35,361 nt of DNA from an uncultured Clostridium sp. (lineage in GTDB: Bacteria; Bacillota; Clostridia; Christensenellales; CAG-138): positions 1-35,361 of the forward strand of contig UQNF01000015.1 in NCBI GenBank assembly GCA_900542285.1, in the 5' to 3' direction. Shown piece after piece: positions 15,733-24,388 of the stretch. The position numbers and the translations under genes are program-made. Within the stretch, counting starts at the first letter, position 1; the number at the start of each line of letters is the position of its first letter. The notes under the pieces are model-generated. The model was not told the DNA's origin and did no database searches. It saw only the letters and a program-made list of their open reading frames with translations.

Positions 15733-18700
15733 TTATGAAGCGATGCCCATTGCTATGCGCTCGATCATTACAGCGTCGCTTGTATTGACAAATCCGTCAC
15801 CGTTGACATCCGCAATAAGCTGCTGCTCTGCAGTAAGTTCTGAAATGCTCATGGCATGCCTGAGTACCAGTATTGCATCCTGAATATCAACATATCCATC
15901 GCGGTTTACGTCACCGTCATTGACCGGTTCGGGCGGATTGACGTATTCTATCCTGACTTCGTCCACCCAGCCGGTGTCCTCATTCCTGTTTACGGATCCA
16001 TCCTTCTCGTAGGACCACTTAAAGATATAGTTGCCATCACTTGGAACGGTATAGGTAACGGTCGTCCAGCCGACCTCGCCGCTTATCTGCTGCACCATGC
16101 TGCCGTTTACATAGAATTTGAGGAAATCATAATTGCTTTCGCTGCTGACCAGCCAGTCAAACCTGAGCTTGTCGCCTGCGCTGAGTGTTATGGAATCCAT
16201 CGTAACCGTGGACTGACTGCTTGCGTTCTCCTGATTGGTGCTCTTGCCTGCAACCCTATCGCCTATCATATCGATCTCCCAAGCATAGCTTCCGCTGCTG
16301 TTAAAGTGGAAGTTAAAGCCGGATGCATTCAGCGCCTCATCAAGAGAGGGATAATCATTAACGATGACGGCTGCGGTTGCCGTAAACACTTCATTGGTCC
16401 GCTTGTCGGTTGCTGTCGCCGTTATGGTAACAGTACCCTCGGAAACGCCGGTAACGGTTGCCTTGGTGAGTCCGCCGCTGACCGTTGCGATGTTCTCGTT
16501 GGAGGAAGTCCAAGCCATGGTGAAGTTGTTTGCGTCAATGGGAGTTCTTCCGATATTTAGCGTAGTGCTTGAACCCTCGAATACCTCTGCATTCTGCTCA
16601 TTGATGCAAATTCCTTCAAGGTCGATGGGTTCAAGGGAACCGCCCTCGCCGGATATGGACTGAGTTATGAAGTTATAAGCATAATCGCCAACCTTGACAT
16701 AGACTTGATCCCTGTTGCCAACGTTCAGCGATATCATGGACATCATGCCGCGCTGGTTCTCTTCAACCGCAACTCCGTCGATAAGCGTGGTGCAGGAAGC
16801 GTTGGAATATGCGCCTACATAGGAAACATAGTGATTATCGCGAACATAGATGAGCAGTTCGCCATCCTGCAAATTCCAGTAGACGATCTCGGGTTCGGAC
16901 CTGTCAATAGTAACGGGGATCTCCCAAACCGCATTCTCATTATCTTCGGGGTCGAATTCGCGGAATGAGTCGAGATAGCCCGTCATGCGGAGGATGACGG
17001 TTGTTCCGTCTTCAATGCCTTCGGCATACCAAGGGGTTATCGCATTGGAGTCATAATAGCCAACGGGCCTTGGGGTTACATACCAGCTGTTTTCATAGCA
17101 CTTACGCTCCCAGGGAATGGGCAGATTGAAGTACTCTTCTCCGGTCTCTGCATCATAGATGGAGTATTCGAATACTCCGCAGTTCCTCAAAAGATATGTA
17201 TACACCGTATCAATAGCATCCATCTTTCCGTCGCCGTTCGGGCTTATGCTGGCGCGGTCAAGCAGGAAGTTCTCGGTGGTGGTAAAGGGGTTCATACCAA
17301 ATTCGACATATGAACTGCCGATGGATGAGCCTGCACTGTTGATTCCCCACTCCGCAGGATAAGCGGTAGTGTTTCCAAGGTATGCATCGTAATAGTATGC
17401 TCGATCAAATACGCTTGCATAGTGCCAATCGCCATAGAAGCCGAGATAAGGCATGGTCAAGTTGACATCGCCCATCAGGCGTACATAGCCCTCGATATAA
17501 GCGCCTACGGGGAATTTCTCGTCAAGGCTTGCCGCATAGCGGTTAACATCAATTGTAACGTTGACGGTAACGGTCTGGCCAGCAGGTACGGTTATGGTAG
17601 CGGGCTTGGTGATATCCACGTTGTCGGTGATGTTATAGGGGCTATTGGTCATATAGTAACCCGATTGTCCGGAGAATGAGCCGGTATTGGTGCCCTCGGT
17701 GGTAACAAACACATCAACAGTGTATGTGAGTGCGGTGCTGCCGAAGTTGACGACATCAAAGCTCAAGTCAAAAATTCCGGTGCGCTCGGGATCATCGCCC
17801 AGTTCGAGCTTGGGGCGGCTGCAGCCTTCAACATCAAGGTATGCCTTGGTCGAGATCGCTGCGATCAGATCCGCCTGACCCGCGCCCTGAAGACGTACGG
17901 ACCTCGGCGTGGTGTAGACCATGCTGGGTACTGCCGTGGACATCAGCAAAGTGTTGACCATTGCAGTGCGCTCAGCTGCCGAAAGATTCGGGAAATTTGC
18001 GTTAACATACTGATGTACAAGGGCCATACTGCCTGCGATATGCGGAGTAGCCATTGAAGTGCCGCTCTTGGTTCCATAGTTGGAATAGGAGTAGCCGGAA
18101 TCGGTAGCAGCATAGATGCTGCCGCCAGGAGCCATAATCTCTGGCTTTATCCTCAGGTCGGATGTTGAACCCCAGCTGGAGAAGCTTGAGGGATCGAACT
18201 GATTGTTCTTTTCGCTGGATGCAACACACAGTGAGCCGTAGAGTGAACCGGGATCGGAAACAACTCCGTTATCGATATTGAATGTGGGTTGGTTCCCATT
18301 GAAATTGTTGCCGCTGCCCGCCGCTTCGCTGTTTCCGGCTGCAACTGCTGCATTTATGCCTGTCTGCGCAAGGAGCGCATATACGAGTTCAACATCTTCA
18401 TCGGAAGTTGAAAATCCGCAGTCTGAACCAAGGCTCATGTTGAGCGCATCAACCTGCAGATACACACAGTCTTCGAGTGCTGCAAGGATATCTACCCACT
18501 CGCCCTCGCCATTGTTGAACACCTGCATTGAGACGATCTGAGCGTTGTATGCAACGCCTTTAACAGTTGTGTCGTAGCCCGCAGCTATGCTGGAAACGTG
18601 GGTTCCGTGATCACTGTTGGCAGTCGAATGTCCGACATCGGTCGTACCCGTTACATAGTTGAATGTGTATGGGATCTTTGCACTGTAATAGAGATTACTG

Positions 18701-19389
18701 CCGGATAGAGTACCGTTGTAACGCTGCTCTGCGCACAGCTCATTTCCGTCAAGAATGCTCTGAATAGACGATTCGCTAAAATGGGGATCGGTGGGAGCCG
18801 TTGAGAAATTGGAATGCGTCTTTTTAATGCCGGTATCAATTATTGCGATGGTTTGTCCCTGTCCGGTATAGCCGAGGGACCAAAGGTCGTCGGCATTGAT
18901 GTATCCAACGCTGGAGCTGAGCCTGGTATCCTCCTCGTCAATATCATCGGGAAGGGCGTAAACTTCGCTGCGATAGCAGTCGGCAACACCGGGAAGCGAC
19001 TTTATCTCATCAATCAGACGGTATTCGCCTTCAAACGAGAAACCATTGAAGAGCATTACATAGTGATATTTTACGCTTATGCTGCTCTTAGTCAGGCTGT
19101 TGATCTCGTTAACGACCTTGTCCTGCTTTGCAAGAAGCTCGCTCCTTAGCTCGCCTGCTTTCTTCGTTCCGTTTTCGGCAACCGCAAGGATCGGCTGATC
19201 CTTGAGCTTTACGATGATAGGAACGATCTCATTGGGGTCACATTTTTCGACCGTGACCAGGTTTTCTGTCGTGCCGCAATCTATGTATGCGCTGCTGCGC
19301 TGCGTAGTCAATGCGCTCACGTTTGCCGCTGTGAACACCATAAATGCAATCATTACGATGCACAAGATGCTCTTGATGGTTTTCTTCAT
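15733..19389 (-). CDS. secreted S8 subtilisin-like protease with Big2-like and dockerin domains
   Basis: This is a 1218-residue extracellular serine protease. In order: signal peptide (1-26), an inhibitor-like propeptide (about 55-145), and the S8 catalytic domain (about 165-520). The triad is D185 (IAIIDTG), H261 (DHGTHVSS) and S445 (GTSMATPH), with oxyanion Asn353 (AAGNS). Fn3-like C5a-peptidase-type beta domains follow, then a Big2-type Ig-like domain (about 925-1012). A beta-sandwich of the MAM/adhesin kind comes next (about 1013-1150). The C-terminal dockerin (about 1156-1218) has two calcium loops, DVNRDGYVDIQDA and DVNGDGFVNTSDA. The dockerin implies docking to a cohesin-bearing scaffold or surface protein, not seen in this window. 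GGAGG stands before the ATG. The gene is monocistronic. Confidence 0.94.
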   Translation of the reverse strand: MKKTIKSILCIVMIAFMVFTAANVSALTTQRSSAYIDCGTTENLVTVEKCDPNEIVPIIVKLKDQPILAVAENGTKKAGELRSELLAKQDKVVNEINSLTKSSISVKYHYVMLFNGFSFEGEYRLIDEIKSLPGVADCYRSEVYALPDDIDEEDTRLSSSVGYINADDLWSLGYTGQGQTIAIIDTGIKKTHSNFSTAPTDPHFSESSIQSILDGNELCAEQRYNGTLSGSNLYYSAKIPYTFNYVTGTTDVGHSTANSDHGTHVSSIAAGYDTTVKGVAYNAQIVSMQVFNNGEGEWVDILAALEDCVYLQVDALNMSLGSDCGFSTSDEDVELVYALLAQTGINAAVAAGNSEAAGSGNNFNGNQPTFNIDNGVVSDPGSLYGSLCVASSEKNNQFDPSSFSSWGSTSDLRIKPEIMAPGGSIYAATDSGYSYSNYGTKSGTSMATPHIAGSMALVHQYVNANFPNLSAAERTAMVNTLLMSTAVPSMVYTTPRSVRLQGAGQADLIAAISTKAYLDVEGCSRPKLELGDDPERTGIFDLSFDVVNFGSTALTYTVDVFVTTEGTNTGSFSGQSGYYMTNSPYNITDNVDITKPATITVPAGQTVTVNVTIDVNRYAASLDEKFPVGAYIEGYVRLMGDVNLTMPYLGFYGDWHYASVFDRAYYYDAYLGNTTAYPAEWGINSAGSSIGSSYVEFGMNPFTTTENFLLDRASISPNGDGKMDAIDTVYTYLLRNCGVFEYSIYDAETGEEYFNLPIPWERKCYENSWYVTPRPVGYYDSNAITPWYAEGIEDGTTVILRMTGYLDSFREFDPEDNENAVWEIPVTIDRSEPEIVYWNLQDGELLIYVRDNHYVSYVGAYSNASCTTLIDGVAVEENQRGMMSMISLNVGNRDQVYVKVGDYAYNFITQSISGEGGSLEPIDLEGICINEQNAEVFEGSSTTLNIGRTPIDANNFTMAWTSSNENIATVSGGLTKATVTGVSEGTVTITATATDKRTNEVFTATAAVIVNDYPSLDEALNASGFNFHFNSSGSYAWEIDMIGDRVAGKSTNQENASSQSTVTMDSITLSAGDKLRFDWLVSSESNYDFLKFYVNGSMVQQISGEVGWTTVTYTVPSDGNYIFKWSYEKDGSVNRNEDTGWVDEVRIEYVNPPEPVNDGDVNRDGYVDIQDAILVLRHAMSISELTAEQQLIADVNGDGFVNTSDAVMIERIAMGIAS

Positions 19390-19461
19390 GGTCTACCTCC
19401 GTTTGTTATTTATCCGACCGTGCTTTCAGATACATTTGAACGCACGGAAATGATAACCTAT

Positions 19462-19917
19462 TCATCGTTTTTGCTGAAAAAAATTCGACAGCAGTTTTTT
19501 GCACTCATCCTCAAGCATTCCGCCGATATACGGTATCCGATAGTTCAGCAGTTCGGGAAGCTCTGTTTTGGACACGCAGCAGCCTGCGGCTTGGTCAAAT
19601 GCGCCAAACGCCAGTACGCCTATCCTATACCCTATGATAGCACCCATGCACATTGCGCACGGTTCAAGCGTAACATACATAGTACAATCCGATAGTCTTC
19701 TGGTATTAAGCTTGTCCGATGCCTCTTTAAGCGCAAGCATCTCGGCATGCGCCGTCGGATCCTGCCTTGTCTCAACAAGGTTATGCGCTCTTGCGATCAC
19801 CTCGTCGTTTCTGACGATCACGGCTCCGACAGGGACTTCATCAAGCTCGGCAGCAGCCTTTGCTTCATCCATTGCAATTGTCATATATGCATTTATCAGT
19901 TTTAATTCAGAAGCCAT
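19462..19917 (-). CDS. tadA: tRNA-specific adenosine deaminase TadA
   Basis: TadA converts adenosine 34 of tRNA-Arg to inosine so that one tRNA reads three codons. The 151-residue protein has the zinc/catalytic motifs HAEMLALKEA and PCAMCMGA, with EVPVGAVIV near the N-terminus as in other TadA enzymes. No Shine-Dalgarno sequence precedes the ATG at 19917 or the next in-frame ATG (codon 12). An extended -10 element ends only six bases before the first ATG, suggesting a leaderless message. It is divergent from the VanW lipoprotein gene. Confidence 0.94.
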   Translation of the reverse strand: MASELKLINAYMTIAMDEAKAAAELDEVPVGAVIVRNDEVIARAHNLVETRQDPTAHAEMLALKEASDKLNTRRLSDCTMYVTLEPCAMCMGAIIGYRIGVLAFGAFDQAAGCCVSKTELPELLNYRIPYIGGMLEDECKKLLSNFFQQKR

Positions 19918-19923
19918 GCAACT

Positions 19924-19952
19924 ATTATATCATAAAATCAAACGAATTGGAA
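19924..19952 (-). promoter_or_regulatory. extended -10 promoter of tadA
   Basis: On the minus strand, TGA-TATAAT (the hexamer at 19924-19929) is a consensus extended -10. A weak -35 (TTCCAA, 19947-19952) is 17 bases upstream. Transcription should start at or next to the A of the tadA ATG. Confidence 0.5.
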
Positions 19953-19989
19953 CAGGCTATTATACGATAAATACCAATGTGAGGTCGTA

Positions 19990-21348
19990 ATGCAGCGATA
20001 CAGAAGAATAATCCTATCGATAATGATATTTCTCTTGGCTTCCTTGGCCGGGTGCAGCAGTTGTAATGATCCGCACGGCTCTCCTGTTCCTGACAGCAGC
20101 CTTGCTCCGGCTTCGGATACTCCAAGCGATAAGCCAACTGCTGCTTCTGAGTTTGCATACGCATACGGAACATGTGTTTCCGGTGTAGATATTTCAGGTA
20201 TGACCAAGGCTGAAGCGATTGAGGCGCTTCAGAAAGCCGAGACGGAATTGATTAATGCCTATAAATGTACCCTCCTTCTTGATGACAGGAGTTTTACGCT
20301 GACCGCATCCGACATTACCGTAATGAGCGATCTGGATAGAATTCTAAAAGCAGCAGAAGGAGTATCAGGCCTCTATCAAATCGCAGCTCTTCCCGTTGAT
20401 GACGAAAGGCTGGATAGTGCCCTTGAAAAAATTGCTGAAACCATCAATATCGAGTCCGAACCCGAACGCATCAAAGTGAATGACATGGGCGATCGCTCTC
20501 CGAGCTTCAGCATTATTAAGGGAAAAAGCGGGCTTGAAATGGATGAAGCGAAGGCTAAAGAGCAGATACTCGAGGGGCTGACGAGCATAGAGATATGCAT
20601 GACTGAGGTCGAAGCATGCGTCGGAATGGTCAAGCTTCCCAAGCTTCGGGGAAGATGTGCTACTGAGTTCAACCAATGGAATGAAAACAGATCGTTTAAT
20701 CTTGCAAAAGCGGCTTCACTTATCAACGGTTACATTCTGAGCCCCGATAAGACGTTAAGCTTCGGAGATGTATTGGGCCCACGCACCGAGGAAAACGGTT
20801 GGAAGATGGCGGAGGCTTATATTAACGGCGGCTTGGAATCGGAAGATCAATACGGCGGAGGTATCTGCCAGGTAAGCACCACGCTTTACAATGCAGCGTT
20901 AAAAGCCGATCTTTCGGTGCCAACAAGGTTCAACCATTCCAAACCTGTTCCATATGTGCCTGCAGGACTTGACGCAGCAATAAGCGAAGGAGCTCTCGAT
21001 TTGGTAATAAGGAACAACACGCCAAGCGATATATATATTTTTATGTGGGCAGAGAACGGGCGACTGGTTTGCGAGATCTACGGTTCAGAATTATCAGATG
21101 ATTATGACAGGATCGAGCTTATCAGCGAATTCAAGGATTCAATACTTCCCGGAGAAGCGGAATTCTATGACGATTTTGAACTGCCATACGGAGAGACGCT
21201 GCTCATCACTCCGGCTGTGACCGGAAGCGTATATGAGTCTTATAAGGTATTTTACCTTGGTGATAAAGAAATAAAGAGAGAAAGGATAACCGAAAGCAGA
21301 TATCGGAGCCATCCGGCCGTATATGCCGTGGGCAGGAATCATGTATAA
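19990..21348 (+). CDS. VanW-family lipoprotein
   Basis: This is a 452-residue envelope protein. It begins with a lipoprotein signal (LLASLAGC, cleavage before Cys at about residue 18) and a low-complexity Ser/Pro/Asp linker. A putative peptidoglycan-binding-type domain spans about residues 55-200. The VanW domain (about 225-350) has FNQWNENRSFNLAKAASLIN, GGGICQVSTTLYNAAL and NHSKPVPYVPAGLDAAI. VanW-family proteins accompany some glycopeptide-resistance clusters, but most, like this one, are ordinary cell-wall-associated proteins of unknown function with no van genes near. GAGG lies five bases before the ATG. A terminator follows directly. Confidence 0.92.
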   Translation: MQRYRRIILSIMIFLLASLAGCSSCNDPHGSPVPDSSLAPASDTPSDKPTAASEFAYAYGTCVSGVDISGMTKAEAIEALQKAETELINAYKCTLLLDDRSFTLTASDITVMSDLDRILKAAEGVSGLYQIAALPVDDERLDSALEKIAETINIESEPERIKVNDMGDRSPSFSIIKGKSGLEMDEAKAKEQILEGLTSIEICMTEVEACVGMVKLPKLRGRCATEFNQWNENRSFNLAKAASLINGYILSPDKTLSFGDVLGPRTEENGWKMAEAYINGGLESEDQYGGGICQVSTTLYNAALKADLSVPTRFNHSKPVPYVPAGLDAAISEGALDLVIRNNTPSDIYIFMWAENGRLVCEIYGSELSDDYDRIELISEFKDSILPGEAEFYDDFELPYGETLLITPAVTGSVYESYKVFYLGDKEIKRERITESRYRSHPAVYAVGRNHV

Positions 21349-21353
21349 AGCAC

Positions 21354-21390
21354 AAGGGACGCAGCCGACTGCCGCGTCCCATATTATTTG
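21354..21390. terminator. shared terminator between the VanW and SEC-C genes
   Basis: GGGACGC (21356-21362) and GCGTCCC (21374-21380) form a GC-rich stem with possible extra pairs in the loop. A/T-rich sequence lies on both sides. It separates two converging genes. Confidence 0.75.
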
Positions 21391-21398
21391 TCATTTGA

Positions 21399-21905
21399 TC
21401 AGTCCTGCGTTCTTCCGCAGCACTTTTTATACTTCTTTCCGCTTCCACAAGGGCAGGGATCGTTTGGGCCGACCTTTGGGCCATTATTGATATATTGGCC
21501 TGCCAGCCTGTACTGCTTGGTGATCTCCTTGCGCTTTTCCTCTGTCAGCACTCCGTTCCATTCCTTAAGGTTATAGAGCCAATCCGCCTTTGCTGCGTGC
21601 ATGTTATAGTACAGCTTTTCAAAGTCAATGCTCAGCGTGATCTCGGTATCGGCTTCAACGGAAGGAACATCGATGCGTTCTGTAAGGCTGTCGTTGATAC
21701 CATCAAGAAATCCGGCAAATATCCTTTCGTCCATGCCGAAGGTTTCAGCCAGCTCGGAAGCTTTTCCGGAAAAGATTACGGCTGTATCGGAAAGCATCTT
21801 GCGATATGCTTCCTTTTCCGTTGCGATATAAGTGTTCCAGAACTCCGCAAACTCGGGCGTTTCGGTGTCCTGCATCATGGCCTGCCAGCCATCGTAAAGA
21901 CTCAT
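21399..21905 (-). CDS. SEC-C metal-binding motif protein
   Basis: The 168-residue protein ends with the SEC-C zinc motif PNDPCPCGSGKKYKKCCG, the element also found at the end of SecA. The N-terminal 140 residues are an acidic, mainly helical domain I do not recognise by name. In SecA the motif contacts SecB and ribosomes; in stand-alone proteins the partner is unknown. I chose the ATG at 21905 (MSLYDGW), with GAGG eight bases upstream, over an in-frame start nine codons earlier. It follows mscL on the same strand but is separated from it by a terminator-like hairpin. Confidence 0.85.
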   Translation of the reverse strand: MSLYDGWQAMMQDTETPEFAEFWNTYIATEKEAYRKMLSDTAVIFSGKASELAETFGMDERIFAGFLDGINDSLTERIDVPSVEADTEITLSIDFEKLYYNMHAAKADWLYNLKEWNGVLTEEKRKEITKQYRLAGQYINNGPKVGPNDPCPCGSGKKYKKCCGRTQD

Positions 21906-21937
21906 TATGGTTTCCTCTCTGTCAATAAACATATCTT

Positions 21938-21981
21938 AAGCGGAATAACCATGCAAATCAAATCGTTTGCATATTCCGCTT
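21938..21981 (-). terminator. hairpin terminator after mscL
   Basis: Arms AAGCGGAAT and ATTCCGCTT (21938-21946 and 21973-21981), with inner arms ATGCAAA/TTTGCAT, form a long stem. It begins 16 bases after the mscL stop. T-rich sequence (TTAAGATATGTTTATTG) follows on the minus strand. Confidence 0.65.
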
Positions 21982-21996
21982 CATCTATAAAGTCGA

Positions 21997-22467
21997 TTAT
22001 TCCTCCCGGACAGGAGCATCAAGAATGCTGGTGCAGTGGGGGCAGCGGGTCGCATCGTCTGCAACGACGCAATAGGGGCAAAGCCTGGGCTCAGGCTTGG
22101 CTTCTTCCTCGACGGGCTTATGTCCGATATCCTTAAGCTTGTTTATGAGCTTAACAATAAAGAATACTATAACTGCGATCAGGAAAAAGTTGATGACCGC
22201 CGAAATAAACGAACCATAGGTGAGAACCGACGCACCTGCTGCGGTCGCTTCCGCAGCCGTCATTCCCTCGGTAACCAAGTCGGCTCCCTTCAGGACAACA
22301 TACTTTGCGTTCAAAGTAGCGGTATTGAGTATCAGGCCAAACAGGGGCATGAAAATATCATCAACGAGCGACTTTACGATGCTTTGGAATGCTGCGCCAA
22401 TCATAACGCCGATGGCCAAGTCCATTACATTGCCTTTGAATGCGAATTGCTTAAACTCTTTCCACAT
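21997..22467 (-). CDS. mscL: large-conductance mechanosensitive channel MscL with C-terminal zinc ribbon
   Basis: MscL is a pentameric pore that opens under membrane tension and releases solutes during hypo-osmotic shock. The family N-terminus MWKEFKQFAFKGNVMDLAIGV and pore helix are followed by a loop and a second membrane segment (SFISAVINFFLIAVIVFFIV). The channel part is about 120 residues. The remaining tail carries a two-CxxC zinc ribbon (LCPYC...RCPHC, about residues 128-144), a variant found in some Bacillota. GGAGG precedes the ATG. Confidence 0.95.
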   Translation of the reverse strand: MWKEFKQFAFKGNVMDLAIGVMIGAAFQSIVKSLVDDIFMPLFGLILNTATLNAKYVVLKGADLVTEGMTAAEATAAGASVLTYGSFISAVINFFLIAVIVFFIVKLINKLKDIGHKPVEEEAKPEPRLCPYCVVADDATRCPHCTSILDAPVREE

Positions 22468-22499
22468 GTTGAATTACCTCCGTGAAAAATCATGCATTA

Positions 22500-22528
22500 A
22501 CTATAATACAAAAACATTCATTTTTCAA
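22500..22528 (-). promoter_or_regulatory. sigma-A promoter of mscL
   Basis: On the minus strand: TTGAAA (22523-22528), 17 bases, TATAGT (22500-22505). It lies 32 bases before the start codon. Confidence 0.65.
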
Positions 22529-22589
22529 GCGTCATTGATAATATACTGTTAATTCGGCATTTTTTGCGTTTTTTGAGCATAAATCAGGC

Positions 22590-22618
22590 TTGCATTTTGT
22601 TTTGCGATAAGTTACAAT
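22590..22618 (+). promoter_or_regulatory. sigma-A promoter of the DUF1292 gene, with 5' mRNA hairpin
   Basis: TTGCAT (22590-22595), 17 bases, TACAAT (22613-22618). The transcript would begin about 22625, exactly at a hairpin GGAAGC-AA-GCTTCC (22625-22638). This could protect the 5' end of the message. Confidence 0.65.
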
Positions 22619-22664
22619 TACCGAGGAAGCAAGCTTCCCATTAAATTAAGGAGTAAAATACACT

Positions 22665-23042
22665 ATGTGCGATTGTGAAGAAAGAGATTTCGTTACCTTC
22701 GTTGATGATGACGGAAACGAGTTTGAGCTTGATGTTATCGATTATTTTGATTATCAGGGCAATGAGTACGCAATCCTTGTTGACGCAAACGACAACTGCG
22801 AATGCGCAGAGGACGAGGAATGCGACTGTGAGACCAGCGTCTATATCATGAAGATCGTCGTCAATGAGGAAGATGATACCGAAGAATTCGTTCCCCCTGC
22901 AGATGAAGACATGGAGAACCTTATCGAGATCGTTTCCACAATCCTTGAAGAGGATTGCGAATGCGATTGTGACTGCGATTGCGATGATGAAGAATGCGGC
23001 TGCAATGACGGAGACTGCGGCTGCGGCTGTCACAAAGAATAA
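22665..23042 (+). CDS. DUF1292 protein with acidic cysteine-rich tail
   Basis: The 125-residue protein has a DUF1292 (YrzB-like) core: VTFVDDDGNEFELDVIDYFD, then YQGNEYAILVDA, a charged loop, and VYIMKIVVNEEDDTEEFVP. The family's function is unknown. Unusual here are 16 cysteines: two at the N-terminus (MCDCEE), four in the middle loop (NCECAEDEECDC) and ten in the last 30 residues, alternating with Asp, Glu and Gly (CECDCDCDC; CGC; CGCGC). The pattern resembles metallothionein-like metal binding. Low-complexity acidic tails also occur by drift, so metal binding is inference. AAGGAG lies 11 bases before the ATG. It is monocistronic, with its own promoter and terminator. Confidence 0.85.
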   Translation: MCDCEERDFVTFVDDDGNEFELDVIDYFDYQGNEYAILVDANDNCECAEDEECDCETSVYIMKIVVNEEDDTEEFVPPADEDMENLIEIVSTILEEDCECDCDCDCDDEECGCNDGDCGCGCHKE

Positions 23043-23061
23043 TTTTCTATTTCTATCATTT

Positions 23062-23091
23062 GGCGGACGAATGAACTCGTTCGCCTTTTTG
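23062..23091 (+). terminator. intrinsic terminator of the DUF1292 gene
   Basis: GGCGGACGA (23062-23070), loop ATGAAC, TCGTTCGCC (23077-23085) with one G-U pair, then TTTTTG. Confidence 0.88.
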
Positions 23092-23114
23092 TTTCAGTTT
23101 TTCTCCGTCGGCGA

Positions 23115-23143
23115 TTGACACTTCCTTTTTCGAATGCTAAAAT
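23115..23143 (+). promoter_or_regulatory. sigma-A promoter of the dnaD-dnaC-like operon
   Basis: Consensus TTGACA (23115-23120), 17 bases, TAAAAT (23138-23143). It lies 33 bases before the first start codon. Confidence 0.75.
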
Positions 23144-23176
23144 TGATACTGTATTATCGAACGCGGAGCGCTGCTT

Positions 23177-24388
23177 ATGTCTGATTTCACCATTACAAAG
23201 GAACATCCTGTCCATGCCTCAACTGAGGTGGATAATGCTTTCATAACGGATTTTCTGCCATCCCTTCCCGGGGATGCGGTCAAGGTATACCTCTATGGCC
23301 TTATGCTGTCTTCATCTCCCGATGAAAACTCGGCAGACATTGAAACCGCACTTGGTTTGAGCCCGGAGGCCGTGCTGGAAGCCTATCGAGTATTGAATAA
23401 GCAGGGATTGGTGCGTATCATTGACAGCGGCTCGGTACACATTCAGTATCTTAACATCTGCGGAACGGGAGCGGCTGAGCCTTCTTCATCCGGTCGATAT
23501 GCCGATTTGGTAAAAAAGTTGCAAGCGGTGCTTGGTACCCGAAATCTGAGCGGCGGAGAGCTTCAAAAGATATATGACTGGGTGGATATCTTCCGTTTCG
23601 AACCCGATGCTGCGGTTGAGATCGTGCGTCACAGCATTGAAATAAAGGGGTCGAGGGTCAACATTAACTATATGGACGCCATTGCCAAAAGACTGGCGGC
23701 GGAAAGGTATTTAAGCTATGAGCAGGTTCATGAATGCTTCACCATAGAGCTTGAATCCATGACAGGCGCTGCCGCTATCTTAAAGCGCTGGCGCATTTCA
23801 CGCCGACCGACCGAGGATGAATCGGAGCTTTACCGCAAGTGGACGAAGGATTGGGGATTCAGCGATGAAGCCATTGACCTTGCCTGCCGCGAGGTTGTAT
23901 CGAGCGACCGGCCCACTTTCAAATATCTCGACGCCATTCTTGAAAGCTATCATGACAGCGGAAGCGTTACTGCTGAGATGGTTCAGCAGCTTTCACACGA
24001 ACAGGATCTCATTGCGGAGTTAACTCACCAGATACTGGTGCGCGCAGGGCTTGCCTCTCGCCGTTCGACCGTTGAGCAAAGACAGCAGGTCGAGCTTTGG
24101 TACAAGCAGTGGTGCATGGATCCCGAGCTTATGTATTATGCGGCTGAGCTTTCGTCCTCATCCGGGCGTCCGTTTTCTGAGTTAAAAAAGCTAATGAATA
24201 CTTGGCATGACAATGGCATCGGCACGGTATCCGGAGCAAAGGATTTTATGAGTAAGCAAACCGCGCCTACCGGCAGCAATCAGCGCAAAAAGACCAACCG
24301 CGCACTAAGTTACAGACAACATACATACTCTGCAGATCAGCTTGCTGAGCTTGGTATAGACTTTGGAGAGGACGTATATGAAGATTAG
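23177..24388 (+). CDS. DnaD-domain replication/primosome protein
   Basis: DnaD/DnaB-type proteins remodel DNA at the origin and help load the replicative helicase. The 403 residues begin with a winged-helix-like region (about 30-95; ALGLSPEAVLEAYRVLNKQG). Three DnaD-like C-terminal modules follow, at about 130-185, 215-262 and 298-345. Each carries the W-x-(K/Q)-x-W/F...Y.D.I pattern (LYRKWTKDWGFSDEAIDLA; LWYKQWCMDPELMYYAA). The tail is basic and disordered. GGAG lies about nine bases before the ATG. Its 3' end overlaps the dnaC-like gene by 11 bases, the normal arrangement in Clostridia. Confidence 0.9.
   Translation: MSDFTITKEHPVHASTEVDNAFITDFLPSLPGDAVKVYLYGLMLSSSPDENSADIETALGLSPEAVLEAYRVLNKQGLVRIIDSGSVHIQYLNICGTGAAEPSSSGRYADLVKKLQAVLGTRNLSGGELQKIYDWVDIFRFEPDAAVEIVRHSIEIKGSRVNINYMDAIAKRLAAERYLSYEQVHECFTIELESMTGAAAILKRWRISRRPTEDESELYRKWTKDWGFSDEAIDLACREVVSSDRPTFKYLDAILESYHDSGSVTAEMVQQLSHEQDLIAELTHQILVRAGLASRRSTVEQRQQVELWYKQWCMDPELMYYAAELSSSSGRPFSELKKLMNTWHDNGIGTVSGAKDFMSKQTAPTGSNQRKKTNRALSYRQHTYSADQLAELGIDFGEDVYED

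Noticed and set aside
19990..21348. Glycopeptide-resistance locus, suggested by the VanW family
   Set aside because: No vanR, vanS, vanH, vanA/B or vanX homologue is nearby; VanW domains are common in ordinary Clostridia.
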